Shown here piece after piece: positions 19,263 through 27,472 of a stretch of DNA of 64,000 nt. The translations under genes and the position numbers were made by a program. This DNA is from Pseudoxanthomonas sp. J35 (GTDB lineage Bacteria > Pseudomonadota > Gammaproteobacteria > Xanthomonadales > Xanthomonadaceae). The stretch lies in NCBI RefSeq assembly GCF_000513995.1, contig NZ_AZVB01000004.1:200292-264291 (forward strand), in the 5' to 3' direction. The first letter of the stretch is position 1; every line of letters begins with the position of its first letter. The notes beneath the pieces were generated by a model. That model searched no databases and was not told the DNA's origin. It saw only the letters and a list, made by a program, of their open reading frames with translations.

Positions 19263-20571
19263 GCACGAAGCGGCCCGCGCCGGCGCCTTCGCCTGGACGC
19301 CGGCCTGGGTGCTGGCCTTCGTCGCGCTGTGGCCCTGGCCGGGCCCGGCCGAAGGCGTACTGGGGCTGGGCGCGCTGGCGGTGCTGGTGCAGCTGGCGTC
19401 GTGGGCCGGCACGGGCCGCGCGCTGCCGCTGGACCGTGGCGCGTTCTGGCTGGCAACCGGCGTGTTCGCTGCGTACTGGCTGCCGGAGCTGGTGTCGGCG
19501 CCCGATGCCCTGGATCGCGGCCGCGCGTGGAAGGAAGTCGTCGCCGACCTGCGCTACCTGCCATTCCTGTGGGGTGTGGCGATCGCCCTGCATGGCGCGC
19601 GCGGACGGGCGCTGGTGTTTTCCGGACTGGCGCTGCTGGTGGCGGCGTGGATGCTCGACGCGCTGCTGCAGGCGCTGTCCGGCACCAGTCCGCTGTTCTG
19701 GAGCCTGGATATGCTGCGGCGGATGGCCACGGGCAGCGAATCCTGCAGCGCCGCGGAAGTACTGGCGGTGGACCGGCTCAGCGGCGTGTTCGGTCCGTGC
19801 AACCTCAAGCTGGGCCTGGTGCTGGCCAGCCTGTCGCCGTTCCTGCTGGACGCCGCGTGGCGGCGTGGCGGCCGCATCGGCTGGGGCGTGGCGGCCGTGG
19901 CGCTGGGCGCGGCGATCCTCCTGGGCGGCGCCCGCGCGGCGTGGCTCGGCTATGCGCTGGTGCTGGCCTTCACCGGCTGGCGGGTGCTGGGCGCGCGCCA
20001 CCTCCTGGCTTTCGCCGCGGCTGGCGTGGTTGCGCTTGGCGTGCTGTACATCGCCTCGCCGCAACTGCAGCAGCGCGTGGCGCGCACCGCGCTGGCGTTC
20101 GAGGCGGCGGGCGAGGGCGTGGATGGCGCGCTCTCCGGCCGCGCCCGCATCTGGCAGGGCGCCACCTGCATGGTCGGGGCGCATCCGGTCAACGGCGTCG
20201 GCGTGCGCGGCTTCCGCGAGGCCTGGCCGCAGTGCGACCCGGCGCCCGCGCAGGCGCCTGCCTGGGGCGGAGGCGAAGCCTTCCACGCCCACCAGCTGGT
20301 GCTGGAAGTGCTCAGCGAGACCGGCGCCGTCGGCCTGCTGCTGTGGCTGGCCGGTGCCTGGCTGGTGTGGCGCAGCTGGCGAGGGGCTCCGGCCGTCACA
20401 CGCGAACGCGCGCGACCGGCGCTGCTGGCCCTGGCGGTGACCGCGTTCCCGCTCAACACCCACCTGGCGTTCTATTCGACCTTCTGGGGCGGCCTGGCGA
20501 TGCTGCTGTGCGGGCTGTACATCGGTGCCCTGCATGGGCGCGAGGACGGGCGGGCGGGAACCTCTGCATGA
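19243..20571 (+). CDS. O-antigen ligase/polymerase-family membrane protein
   Basis: A 442-residue polytopic membrane protein with about 10-12 hydrophobic helices. A large periplasmic loop carries GRARIWQGATCMVGAHPVNGVGVRGFREAW and, later, AFHAHQLVLEVLSETGAVGLLLW; the HPxxGxG and H-(x)n-LE-E-G patterns are typical of the Wzy_C/WaaL family. It either ligates O-chain to lipid A-core or polymerises it. The start ATG lies within the 3' end of the glycosyltransferase gene, a usual sign of translational coupling. No further ORFs follow for 360 bases. Confidence 0.85.
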   Translation: MPNWPAEHEAARAGAFAWTPAWVLAFVALWPWPGPAEGVLGLGALAVLVQLASWAGTGRALPLDRGAFWLATGVFAAYWLPELVSAPDALDRGRAWKEVVADLRYLPFLWGVAIALHGARGRALVFSGLALLVAAWMLDALLQALSGTSPLFWSLDMLRRMATGSESCSAAEVLAVDRLSGVFGPCNLKLGLVLASLSPFLLDAAWRRGGRIGWGVAAVALGAAILLGGARAAWLGYALVLAFTGWRVLGARHLLAFAAAGVVALGVLYIASPQLQQRVARTALAFEAAGEGVDGALSGRARIWQGATCMVGAHPVNGVGVRGFREAWPQCDPAPAQAPAWGGGEAFHAHQLVLEVLSETGAVGLLLWLAGAWLVWRSWRGAPAVTRERARPALLALAVTAFPLNTHLAFYSTFWGGLAMLLCGLYIGALHGREDGRAGTSA

Positions 20572-20935
20572 AGCGGTCTGGCGATCTGCACGCCAGGTGT
20601 GGCGGCGTGGATGCACCCATGGCCTGCCTGCGCCACACCCCCTTGGGACGACGTCCTTCGGCGCCTTGAGTCATCCCCCCGCTCGCAGGGCCGTCGGCAA
20701 GCCCCCTGTAGAGTCGGGCTTGCCCGACTCCCACGCCCGATGTCCCTGCCCGCGCGAAAGAGCAGCGGGGCAAGCCCCGCTCTACGACGCGGCCGACAGC
20801 CGCTCCGCCGGGAGAGGGAAACATCGAAGAAGCCGCGGCCGGAACGCGCGGCTCCGTCCGAAGCCCGCGCACTGCAACCGCAGGTGCTGTCGCCGCTACC
20901 TGTCGCGGACAGGCATCACGGCTCCTGCCCGCGCC
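20572..20935. other. Intergenic region with GTAG repeat pair
   Basis: No gene evident. It holds the inverted GTAG repeat pair at 20708-20785 between two converging genes (the ligase-like gene and the LpxL-type gene). I see no clear terminator with a T-run; the repeats may serve that role. Confidence 0.5.
20708..20785. repeat. Inverted pair of GTAG palindromic repeats (SMAG/REP-like)
   Basis: Left copy: GTAGAG then TCGGGC-TTGCCCGA, 20708-20730. Right copy in opposite orientation: GCGGGGC-AAGCCCCGC then TCTAC, 20764-20785. Each has a GTAG at one end and a GC-rich stem, the form of the SMAG (Stenotrophomonas maltophilia GTAG) class of REP elements. Two copies facing each other form a BIME-like dimer. 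Confidence 0.8.
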
Positions 20936-21880
20936 TCAGCGTGAACCCGGCAGCGGCCGGTCGCGGTCGTAGTAGTCGCTGCGGCCCTGCGGCTGGCGCT
21001 TGAAGCGGCGGTGGATCCACAGGTATTGCGCGGGCGCCTCGCGCACCATCGCCTCGATCGCGGCGTTGACCCTGGCCGTGTCGGCGACCGCGTCCTCGCC
21101 CGGGAAGTCCGGCAGCGGCGGCGCCACCCGCAGGATGTAGCGGCCGCCCTCGCGGCGGTGGAAGAACGGCACCACCGCGCAGCCGGTCAGGCGCGCCAGC
21201 TGGTGGGTCGCGGTGATCGTCGAGGCCGGCATGCCGAAGAACGGCGCGAACACCGTGTCCTTGCCGCGCATGTCCTGGTCCGGCGCGTACCAGAGGAAAC
21301 CGCCCTTCTTCAGGTGCCGCACCGCACCGCGGATGTCGCCGTTGCCGAACATCGCCGTCGCATAGCGCAGGCGGCCGCGCTTGACCGCCCATTCCATCAC
21401 CGGGTTGCGATGGCGGCGGTACATGCCCGCCAGCGGCACGTGCCCGCACATCAGCCGGCCGCACATCTCCAGGGTCATGAAGTGGCCGGAGACCAGCAGC
21501 ACCCCGCGGCCCTGTTCCTGCAGCGCGCGCAGGTGCTCCAGGCCCTCGATCGTGGCCTGCGAACGCATCGGCTCGTCCTTGCCCCACCACGCGCGGGCGA
21601 ACTCGAACAGGCCGATGCCCAGCGCGTCGAAGCTGTCGACCAGCAGGCGCCGGCGCCAGGCCTCCGGCTCGTCCGGGAAGCACAGCGCCAGGTTCACCTC
21701 GGCCGCGCGCCGGCGGGTGCGGGCCAGGCGCAGCGCCAGCCAGCCCACGCCGCGGCCGATCGCCCGCTGCCACAGCCAGGGCAGGCGCGCGGCCACCACC
21801 GCCAGCCCCAGCCCCAGCCAGGACAGCCACAGGTGGGGCGTGAAGGGCGGGCGCGGGGGTACCTGGTCGGGGGCGGTCAT
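20936..21880 (-). CDS. LpxL/HtrB-type lipid A acyltransferase
   Basis: A 314-residue inner-membrane acyltransferase that transfers a secondary acyl chain from acyl-ACP to Kdo-lipid A. Visible are an N-terminal membrane helix (LWLSWLGLGLAVVAARLPWLW), the catalytic H-x4-E motif in LVSGHFMTLEMCG, and the downstream LKKGGFLWYAPDQDMRGKDTVFAPFFGMPA block, which is diagnostic of LpxL/LpxM/LpxP. LpxL versus LpxM specificity cannot be decided. It diverges from waaA, 57 bases between starts; this pairing with the Kdo transferase gene supports the lipid A assignment. Confidence 0.93.
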   Translation of the reverse strand: MTAPDQVPPRPPFTPHLWLSWLGLGLAVVAARLPWLWQRAIGRGVGWLALRLARTRRRAAEVNLALCFPDEPEAWRRRLLVDSFDALGIGLFEFARAWWGKDEPMRSQATIEGLEHLRALQEQGRGVLLVSGHFMTLEMCGRLMCGHVPLAGMYRRHRNPVMEWAVKRGRLRYATAMFGNGDIRGAVRHLKKGGFLWYAPDQDMRGKDTVFAPFFGMPASTITATHQLARLTGCAVVPFFHRREGGRYILRVAPPLPDFPGEDAVADTARVNAAIEAMVREAPAQYLWIHRRFKRQPQGRSDYYDRDRPLPGSR

Positions 21881-21937
21881 GCGGGAATTCTAAGCCCTGC
21901 ACGCGAAGGCCGCGTCCGCCTCGGCTATGCTGCGCCG

Positions 21938-23284
21938 ATGCCGAACGAAGCGATACGGAAGGAACCGGGCGAAGGCTACGTGCGCGCGCTGTATTCGTTC
22001 GCGCTGTACCTGCTGTCGCCGCTCACGCTCTACCACCTGATCGCGCGCGGGTTCCGGGTGCGCGAGTACTTCCGGCGCTGGGACGAGCGCTATGCCGCCT
22101 ATGGCACCGAACCGGGCACGCCCTGCGTGTGGCTGCACGCGGTCTCTGTGGGGGAGGTCAACGCCGCCGCGCCGCTGGTCAACGCGCTGCTCAGGGAGCG
22201 CCCGGACATCCGCTGGGTCATCACCACCATCACCCCGACCGGCTCGGAGCGCGTGCGCGCGCTGTGGGGCGAGCGGGTGAACCACGTCTACCTGCCGTAC
22301 GACCTGCCGGGCAGCGCCGCGCGTTTCCTGCAGCATTTCCGCCCCAGCCTGGCCCTGATCATGGAGACCGAGCTGTGGCCGAACATGCTGTTCGGCTGCC
22401 GCGACCTGCGCATCCCGGTGTACATCCTCAACGCGCGCCTGTCGGCGCGCTCGCTGCGCGGCTACCGCCTGCTGCGCCCGCTGATCGGGTGCGCGCTGCG
22501 CACGGTCAAGTGCGTGGCCGCGCAGTCGCTGGCCGACGGCCGCCGCTTCATGAAGCTCGGCGCGCTGCCCGGACAGGTGCGCATCCTGGGCAACCTCAAG
22601 TACGACATCACCGTGCCCGAAGGTCTCGATGCCTTCCGCAAGGAGTTTGCCGCCGCGCTCGGCACGCCGCGCCCGGTGTGGCTGGCGGCCAGCACCCATG
22701 AGGGCGAGGAGGCCGACGTCATCGAGCTGCACCGGCGTCTGCGCGCGCGCTGGCCGGAGCTGCTGCTGGTGTGGGCGCCGCGTCACCCGGAGCGCTTCGC
22801 GCGGGCGCAGGCGCTGGCCACGGAGGCCGGTTGGAGCGTGGGTTCGCGCCGCCAGGACCGCTGGCCGCGGCCGGACGACGACGTGTTCGTGGTCGACACG
22901 CTGGGCGAGCTGATGCTGTTCTACGGCTGCGCCGATGTGGCCTTCGTCGGCGGCAGCCTGCAGGCGATCGGCGGCCACAACCTGCTGGAGCCGGCCGCGG
23001 TCGGCACGCCCGCGGTGACCGGGCCGCACCTGCACAACTTCGCCGAGATCTCCGCGCGGATGAAGGAGGCCGGCGCGCTGCGCGTGGGCGCTGACGTCGA
23101 CGGCGTGGGCGCGGAACTGGAGGCGCTGCTGGGCGATGCCGGCGCGCGCGCGACGATGGCCGCGGCCGGCACCGCGCTGATCGACCAGGGGCGCGGCGCG
23201 CTCGCCCGCACCCTGGCGATGCTCGGCGAGGACCTGCCGGCGCCGGTGGCGTCGATCCAGGGCGCCGCTCCCGCTTCGGCCTGA
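21938..23284 (+). CDS. waaA: 3-deoxy-D-manno-octulosonic acid (Kdo) transferase
   Basis: WaaA (KdtA) transfers Kdo to lipid IVA, which is required before LpxL-type acylation. The 448-residue protein has an N-terminal membrane anchor (FALYLLSPLTLYHLIARG), the conserved acceptor-domain WLHAVSVGEVNAAAPL with the catalytic Glu, IMETELWPNML, and the donor-domain VGGSLQAIGGHNLLEPAAVGTPAVTGPHLHNF. The reading frame continues 5' of the ATG, but MPNEAIRKE is the first plausible start, just outside the divergent lpxL-type gene. A perfect-palindrome terminator follows. Confidence 0.97.
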   Translation: MPNEAIRKEPGEGYVRALYSFALYLLSPLTLYHLIARGFRVREYFRRWDERYAAYGTEPGTPCVWLHAVSVGEVNAAAPLVNALLRERPDIRWVITTITPTGSERVRALWGERVNHVYLPYDLPGSAARFLQHFRPSLALIMETELWPNMLFGCRDLRIPVYILNARLSARSLRGYRLLRPLIGCALRTVKCVAAQSLADGRRFMKLGALPGQVRILGNLKYDITVPEGLDAFRKEFAAALGTPRPVWLAASTHEGEEADVIELHRRLRARWPELLLVWAPRHPERFARAQALATEAGWSVGSRRQDRWPRPDDDVFVVDTLGELMLFYGCADVAFVGGSLQAIGGHNLLEPAAVGTPAVTGPHLHNFAEISARMKEAGALRVGADVDGVGAELEALLGDAGARATMAAAGTALIDQGRGALARTLAMLGEDLPAPVASIQGAAPASA

Positions 23285-23308
23285 GCGCCGGCACCGGCGC
23301 CCGGAAAA

Positions 23309-23338
23309 GGAAAGGGCCGCCCCGGGGCGGCCCTTTCC
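23309..23338. terminator. Bidirectional palindromic terminator between waaA and tolC
   Basis: A 30-base perfect palindrome: GGAAAGGGCCGCCCC followed by its exact reverse complement. It lies between the converging waaA and tolC genes. T-runs are short (CTTTCC on both strands). Confidence 0.75.
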
Positions 23339-23358
23339 ACGTACGGGTGCGGCGAGGC

Positions 23359-24720
23359 TTACTGCGTGTTCACCGGACGCGACAGCTGCGTCTCGGCGTC
23401 GGCGGTCAGCAGCGCGTTGATCTCGCGCAGCTGGTCCACGTCCAGTTCGCCGGTGGCCTGGGCCAGCAGCAGGCGGTTGAGCAGGAAGTTGTAGCGCGAG
23501 CGCGCGTACTCGACCTGCGCCTGGAACAGGGTGCGCTGGTTTTGGACCACGTCCAGCACCGTGCGGGTGCCGACTTCCAGGCCGACCTGCGAGGCGTCGA
23601 ACGCGCTCTGCGCCGAGACCACCGCCAGGCGGCGGGCCTCGACCTCGCTCACGCCGGCGACCAGGGCCTGGTAGAGGTTGCGGGTGTTGCGGTCCAGCGC
23701 ACGGCGCTGCTGCTCGTACTGGTCCTGGGCGATGTCGCGCTGGGCGATCGCCTGGCGCACGCGCGACTGGGTCGCGCCGCCGGAGAACAGCGGCACGCTC
23801 AGGGTCACGCCGACACTGGTGCCGGTGCTTTCGCCGCGCTGGGCGTTCGAACCGGTGATGTCGCCCCAGCTGGCCTCCTTGCCCCAGCTGCCGCTCAGCG
23901 ACAGGCTCGGGTAGTGGCCGGCGCGCGCGGTGTCCACGCTGTGCTCGGCGGCCTCCGCCTGCAGGCTGGCGGCGCGCAGCGACGGATTGTTCTGGATCGC
24001 CGCGGCGACCCACTCGTCGGCGCTGGCGCGCAGGGCCGGCAGCTCCGGACGGAAATCGGCCGGCAGCGCGCGCAGCTGGGTCACCGGCTGGCCGGTGAGC
24101 TCGGCCAAGGCCTGGTAGGCGTCTTCCAGCGCGTTGCGGGCCAGGACGGTGTTGGCGCGGGCCTCGTCGTACTGGGCGCGGGCCTCGTGCACGTCGGTGA
24201 TCGGCGCCAGGCCGACCTCCAGGCGCTTGTCGGCGTAGTCGAACTGGCGCTTGCCGGCGGCCTCGTTGGTCTCGGCGGCGGCCAGCGACTCGATCGCCAC
24301 CAGCACGTCGAAGTAGGCGGCGGCGGTGCGCACCATCAGGTCGTCGTTGGCCGCGTCCAGGGTCTGGTCGGCCGCCGCGCTCAGTGAACGCTGCGCGCGC
24401 AGGCTGGAGAACTTGCCCCAGTCGAACAGGGTCTGGCTGGCGCCGATGCCGTAGCTGCGCGACTTGCTGGTGCGCGAGCCGGACACGCCTTCGACCTCGT
24501 TGCGGTTGCGCCTGTACGAGGCGTCGCCGGACAGCTGCGGCAGCAGCGCGGCGCGGGCCTGGACCTGGCCTTCCTTGGTGTAGAGCGAGTTGGATTCGGC
24601 GATCGCCAGCGTCGGGTCGCCATTGCGGGCCATCTCGTAGGTCTGCAGCAGGTCGGCGGCCTGCGCGCTACCGGCGGACAGCGCGGCGGCCAAAGCCAGG
24701 ACGAGGGAACGGCGGGTCAT
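23359..24720 (-). CDS. tolC: TolC-family outer membrane channel protein
   Basis: A 453-residue outer-membrane efflux and type I secretion duct. Signal peptide about 1-21 (LSAGSAQA/ADLL), then the two-fold repeat of the OEP family: DLLQTYEMARNGDPTLAIAESN in the first half and the second-half counterpart ending GVTLSVPLFSGGATQSRVRQA. Ends QLREINALLTADAETQLSRPVNTQ. Tripartite pumps use such channels, and an RND adaptor-permease pair lacking its own outer-membrane gene lies 1.6 kb away, so pairing is plausible but unproven. Read after pcm, 89 bases apart; a stable hairpin (24744-24767) sits between. Confidence 0.95.
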   Translation of the reverse strand: MTRRSLVLALAAALSAGSAQAADLLQTYEMARNGDPTLAIAESNSLYTKEGQVQARAALLPQLSGDASYRRNRNEVEGVSGSRTSKSRSYGIGASQTLFDWGKFSSLRAQRSLSAAADQTLDAANDDLMVRTAAAYFDVLVAIESLAAAETNEAAGKRQFDYADKRLEVGLAPITDVHEARAQYDEARANTVLARNALEDAYQALAELTGQPVTQLRALPADFRPELPALRASADEWVAAAIQNNPSLRAASLQAEAAEHSVDTARAGHYPSLSLSGSWGKEASWGDITGSNAQRGESTGTSVGVTLSVPLFSGGATQSRVRQAIAQRDIAQDQYEQQRRALDRNTRNLYQALVAGVSEVEARRLAVVSAQSAFDASQVGLEVGTRTVLDVVQNQRTLFQAQVEYARSRYNFLLNRLLLAQATGELDVDQLREINALLTADAETQLSRPVNTQ

Positions 24721-24809
24721 CAGCGGCTTCCTTTCTTGGTGGGCGCCTCCCGGTCAATCGGGAGGCGTCGAGGGGGAAAATCAGTGCCGACCGCGCCGTG
24801 CGGCTGCGG

Positions 24810-25475
24810 TCAGAACAGGAACTGCGGGACCGGCTCGGCGCCGTGCAGGTACTCCAGCTCGGTCTCGAACAACGATTCGGTGGTCGCGGCGTTGACACCT
24901 TCGCCCTTCACCACGCGCACGGCTTCCATCACCGGCGCCTGGCCGCGGACCACGAACAGGCGCCCGCCCGGACGCAGCCACGCCAGGAAACGCTCCGGGA
25001 TCTCGGTGACCGCACCGGTCACGCAGACCGCGTCGAAGCGGCGCTCGCCGGGGTCGTACGCGAAGGCGTCGGCGGTTTCGATGCGGACGTTGACGCCCAG
25101 GCCGGTCGCGTCCAGGCGCGCGCGCGCGGCGGCGGCCAGCTCCGGGACCAGTTCCAGGCTGATCACTTCGCGGGCCAGCGCGCCGAGGCAGGCGCTGATA
25201 TAGCCGCTGCCGGTGCCGATCTCCAGCACGCTGTCGCCAGGCTTCAGCTGCAGCGCCTGCAGCATGCGGCCTTCGACCACCGGCTTCATCATCTTCGCGC
25301 CGTGGCCCAGCGGCAGCTCGAGGTCGGCGTAGGCGAGGGCGCGGTGCGACTCGGGCACGAACGCCTCGCGCGGCAGGCGCCCGATCACGTCCAGCACGGC
25401 GAAGTCCAGCACCTCCCAGGGGCGGACCTGCTGCTCGACCATCAGTTCGCGGGCACGGGCGTAATCGATCGTCAT
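24810..25475 (-). CDS. pcm: Protein-L-isoaspartate O-methyltransferase family protein
   Basis: A 221-residue SAM-dependent methyltransferase. Family features: MVEQQVRPWEVLD, AYADLELPLGHGAKMMKPVVEGRMLQAL (substrate loop) and SAM motif I VLEIGTGSGYISACLGAL at about 85-102. Pcm repairs isoaspartyl residues in damaged proteins. This type lacks the strict Pcm SGGT signature at the substrate loop, where GHGAKMMKP is found, so activity on isoaspartate is presumed rather than shown. It sits upstream of tolC in the same direction, as in other Xanthomonadaceae. Confidence 0.88.
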   Translation of the reverse strand: MTIDYARARELMVEQQVRPWEVLDFAVLDVIGRLPREAFVPESHRALAYADLELPLGHGAKMMKPVVEGRMLQALQLKPGDSVLEIGTGSGYISACLGALAREVISLELVPELAAAARARLDATGLGVNVRIETADAFAYDPGERRFDAVCVTGAVTEIPERFLAWLRPGGRLFVVRGQAPVMEAVRVVKGEGVNAATTESLFETELEYLHGAEPVPQFLF

Positions 25476-25612
25476 GGGGATTCATCCAACGCGGGGAGCC
25501 GGCATTCTACTGGGCCGGGCCGCGGCTTGCCGGAAAGGATGCGGGGGCGGCCGCCGCCGGCTCAGTGCCGGAAGTCACCGCGACCTCCGTCCCGCGGGCG
25601 TGGCCGGCCGGC

Positions 25613-26266
25613 TCAGGTGCCATAGGCCCGCAGGAAGAAGTCGACGGTGGCCTCGATGTGCCGGGCCACCTCGTCCGGGCCCGGGTTCGGGCACAGGCCG
25701 CAGGCCATCAGCGGGTGCAGCTCGCCCTTGAGCAGGGAGAAGAACTGCGAGGCGGCCAGCGGCACGTCGTCGATGCGCAGCCGGCCCTCGTCGACGTGGG
25801 CCTGCAGGAACACGGCGAACACCTCCTGCACCCGGCGCGGACCGGCGTTCCAGAACAGCTGGCGCAGCGAGTGCTCGGCCGAGCCGGGGGTGTTCATCAT
25901 GCGGTGGATGCTGATGGCCTCCTCGCTGGTGATCAGCGCGAAGAAGGCGTGGCCGATGGTGCGCAGCTGCTCGCGCAGCGGGCCCTCGGGCGGGTTGACG
26001 AACAGGTCGTCCGGCAGCACTTCCTGGCACTTGGCGGCGATGGCCTCGGAGAACAGCGTCTCCTTGTCGCCGAAGTGGCTGTACACCGTCAGCTTCGAAA
26101 CCCCGGCCTCGCCGGCGATCTGGTCCATGCTCACGCCCTGGTAGCCCTGTTCGAGGAACAGACGCTTGGCGGCATCCAGGATCGACGCGCGCTTGCCCAG
26201 GTCCTTCGGCCGGCCGGGGCCCGGGGACCGCGCGGGAGCGGCGGTGGCGGGGTTCTTGAGACTCAT
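25613..26266 (-). CDS. TetR-family transcriptional repressor of the adjacent RND pump
   Basis: A 217-residue TetR/AcrR regulator. The N-terminal helix-turn-helix is clear (RASILDAAKRLFLEQGYQGVSMDQIAGEAGVSKLTVYSHFGDKETLF, about 26-72), followed by an AefR-like C-terminal ligand domain. It diverges from the RND adaptor gene across 75 bases. That interval holds the palindrome GTTCAAT-T-ATTGAAC at 26314-26328. I infer that it represses the pump and itself. The ligand is unknown. Confidence 0.93.
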   Translation of the reverse strand: MSLKNPATAAPARSPGPGRPKDLGKRASILDAAKRLFLEQGYQGVSMDQIAGEAGVSKLTVYSHFGDKETLFSEAIAAKCQEVLPDDLFVNPPEGPLREQLRTIGHAFFALITSEEAISIHRMMNTPGSAEHSLRQLFWNAGPRRVQEVFAVFLQAHVDEGRLRIDDVPLAASQFFSLLKGELHPLMACGLCPNPGPDEVARHIEATVDFFLRAYGT

Positions 26267-26313
26267 GCAGCAATACTAGACTACGAAGTTTTCTATTTAT
26301 ACCATACCGGCTG

Positions 26314-26328
26314 GTTCAATTATTGAAC
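26314..26328 (+). promoter_or_regulatory. Candidate TetR operator
   Basis: A perfect 7+7 palindrome GTTCAAT-T-ATTGAAC in the 75-base gap between the divergent TetR and RND adaptor genes, 14 bases before the adaptor ATG. Position fits a repressor site; no consensus was compared. Confidence 0.6.
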
Positions 26329-26341
26329 GCAGGCGGCGACG

Positions 26342-27469
26342 ATGAAGAAGGGATTCCGCGGGGCCGGGCTGCCGGCCCTCGTTTTCGCGGCCATGCTGGC
26401 CGCCGGGTGTGGCCGGGACGAGCAGGCCGCGGAGGCACCGCGCCCGGTCTGGGTGGTGCAGCCGCAGGCCGCCGGCGGCGGCGCGCTCGCCTTCGCTGGC
26501 GAGGTCCATGCCCGCGAGGAGAGCCCGCTGTCGTTCCGCATCGGCGGCAAGCTGGTGCGGCGGCTGGTCGATGCCGGCGCACGGGTGGAGCAGGGCCAGG
26601 TGCTGGCCGAACTGGATCCGGCCGACCAGGAGCTGCAGGCACGCGCGGCGCAGGCGCAGCTGGCCGCCGCCGAGGCCGAGGCCACCCGCGCCAGGGCCGA
26701 CCTGGACCGCTACGCGAAGCTCGTCGAGCAGCAGCTGGTCAGCCGCTCGGCCTACGAGGCGCAGAAGACCGCCTACGAGGCCGCGGCCGGCCAGGCCCGT
26801 GCCGCGCGCGCGCAGTACGAGGTGAGCCGCAACCAGGCCGGCTATGCCGAGCTGCGCGCGCCGCGCGCCGGGGTGATCGCCTCGCGCCAGGCCGAGGCCG
26901 GGCAGGTGGTCGCCGCCGGCCAGACCGTCTTCGTGCTCGCCGCCGACGGCGGCCGCGAGGTCGCCATCGACCTGCCCGAGGACCGCATCCGCGAGTTCAA
27001 GGTCGGCGACGCGGCCCGGGTCGAGCTGTGGAGCACCCCGGGCCGGCAGCTTCCGGGGCGGATCCGCGAGATCGCCGCGGCCGCCGACCCGCAGACCCGC
27101 AGCTTCGCCGCGCGCGTGGCGCTGGACGACTTCGCCCAGGGCGAGGTGGAGCTGGGCCAGAGCGCGCGCGTCTACCTGGCGCAGGGCGCGGCTGACGGCG
27201 GCCTGCAGGTGCCGCTGTCGGCGCTGCAACGCGGCGACAAGGGCGAGGCGGCGGTGTGGGTGGTGCGCGAGGGCCGCGCCGTGCGCGTGCCGGTGACCGC
27301 CGGCCGCTTCGGCAGCGAGAGCGTGCCGGTGGCAGGCAAGGGGCTGCAGGCGGACGACTGGATCGTGGCCGCCGGCGGGCACCTGCTGCGCGAGGGCGAA
27401 CCGGTGGCGCCGGTGGACCGCGAGAACCGGCCGGTCGCCGCGGCGGCCGCGCCCGCGAAGGCGGGCTGA
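26342..27469 (+). CDS. RND efflux periplasmic adaptor lipoprotein
   Basis: A 375-residue membrane-fusion protein that links an RND permease to an outer-membrane channel. The signal peptide ends in the lipobox LAAGC (Cys about 23). Then come the barrel-sandwich halves (SFRIGGKLVRRLVDAGARVEQGQVLAELDP and YAELRAPRAGVIASRQAEAGQVVAAGQ) around an alpha-hairpin (about 95-155), and a beta-barrel and membrane-proximal domain. Three bases separate it from the permease gene. Probably regulated by the divergent TetR protein. Confidence 0.95.
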   Translation: MKKGFRGAGLPALVFAAMLAAGCGRDEQAAEAPRPVWVVQPQAAGGGALAFAGEVHAREESPLSFRIGGKLVRRLVDAGARVEQGQVLAELDPADQELQARAAQAQLAAAEAEATRARADLDRYAKLVEQQLVSRSAYEAQKTAYEAAAGQARAARAQYEVSRNQAGYAELRAPRAGVIASRQAEAGQVVAAGQTVFVLAADGGREVAIDLPEDRIREFKVGDAARVELWSTPGRQLPGRIREIAAAADPQTRSFAARVALDDFAQGEVELGQSARVYLAQGAADGGLQVPLSALQRGDKGEAAVWVVREGRAVRVPVTAGRFGSESVPVAGKGLQADDWIVAAGGHLLREGEPVAPVDRENRPVAAAAAPAKAG

Positions 27470-27472
27470 GCC

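Noticed and set aside
24744..24767. Hairpin CGCCTCCCG-GTCAAT-CGGGAGGCG between pcm and tolC as a terminator
   Set aside because: The stem is strong but no T-run follows on either strand; recorded as a hairpin only.
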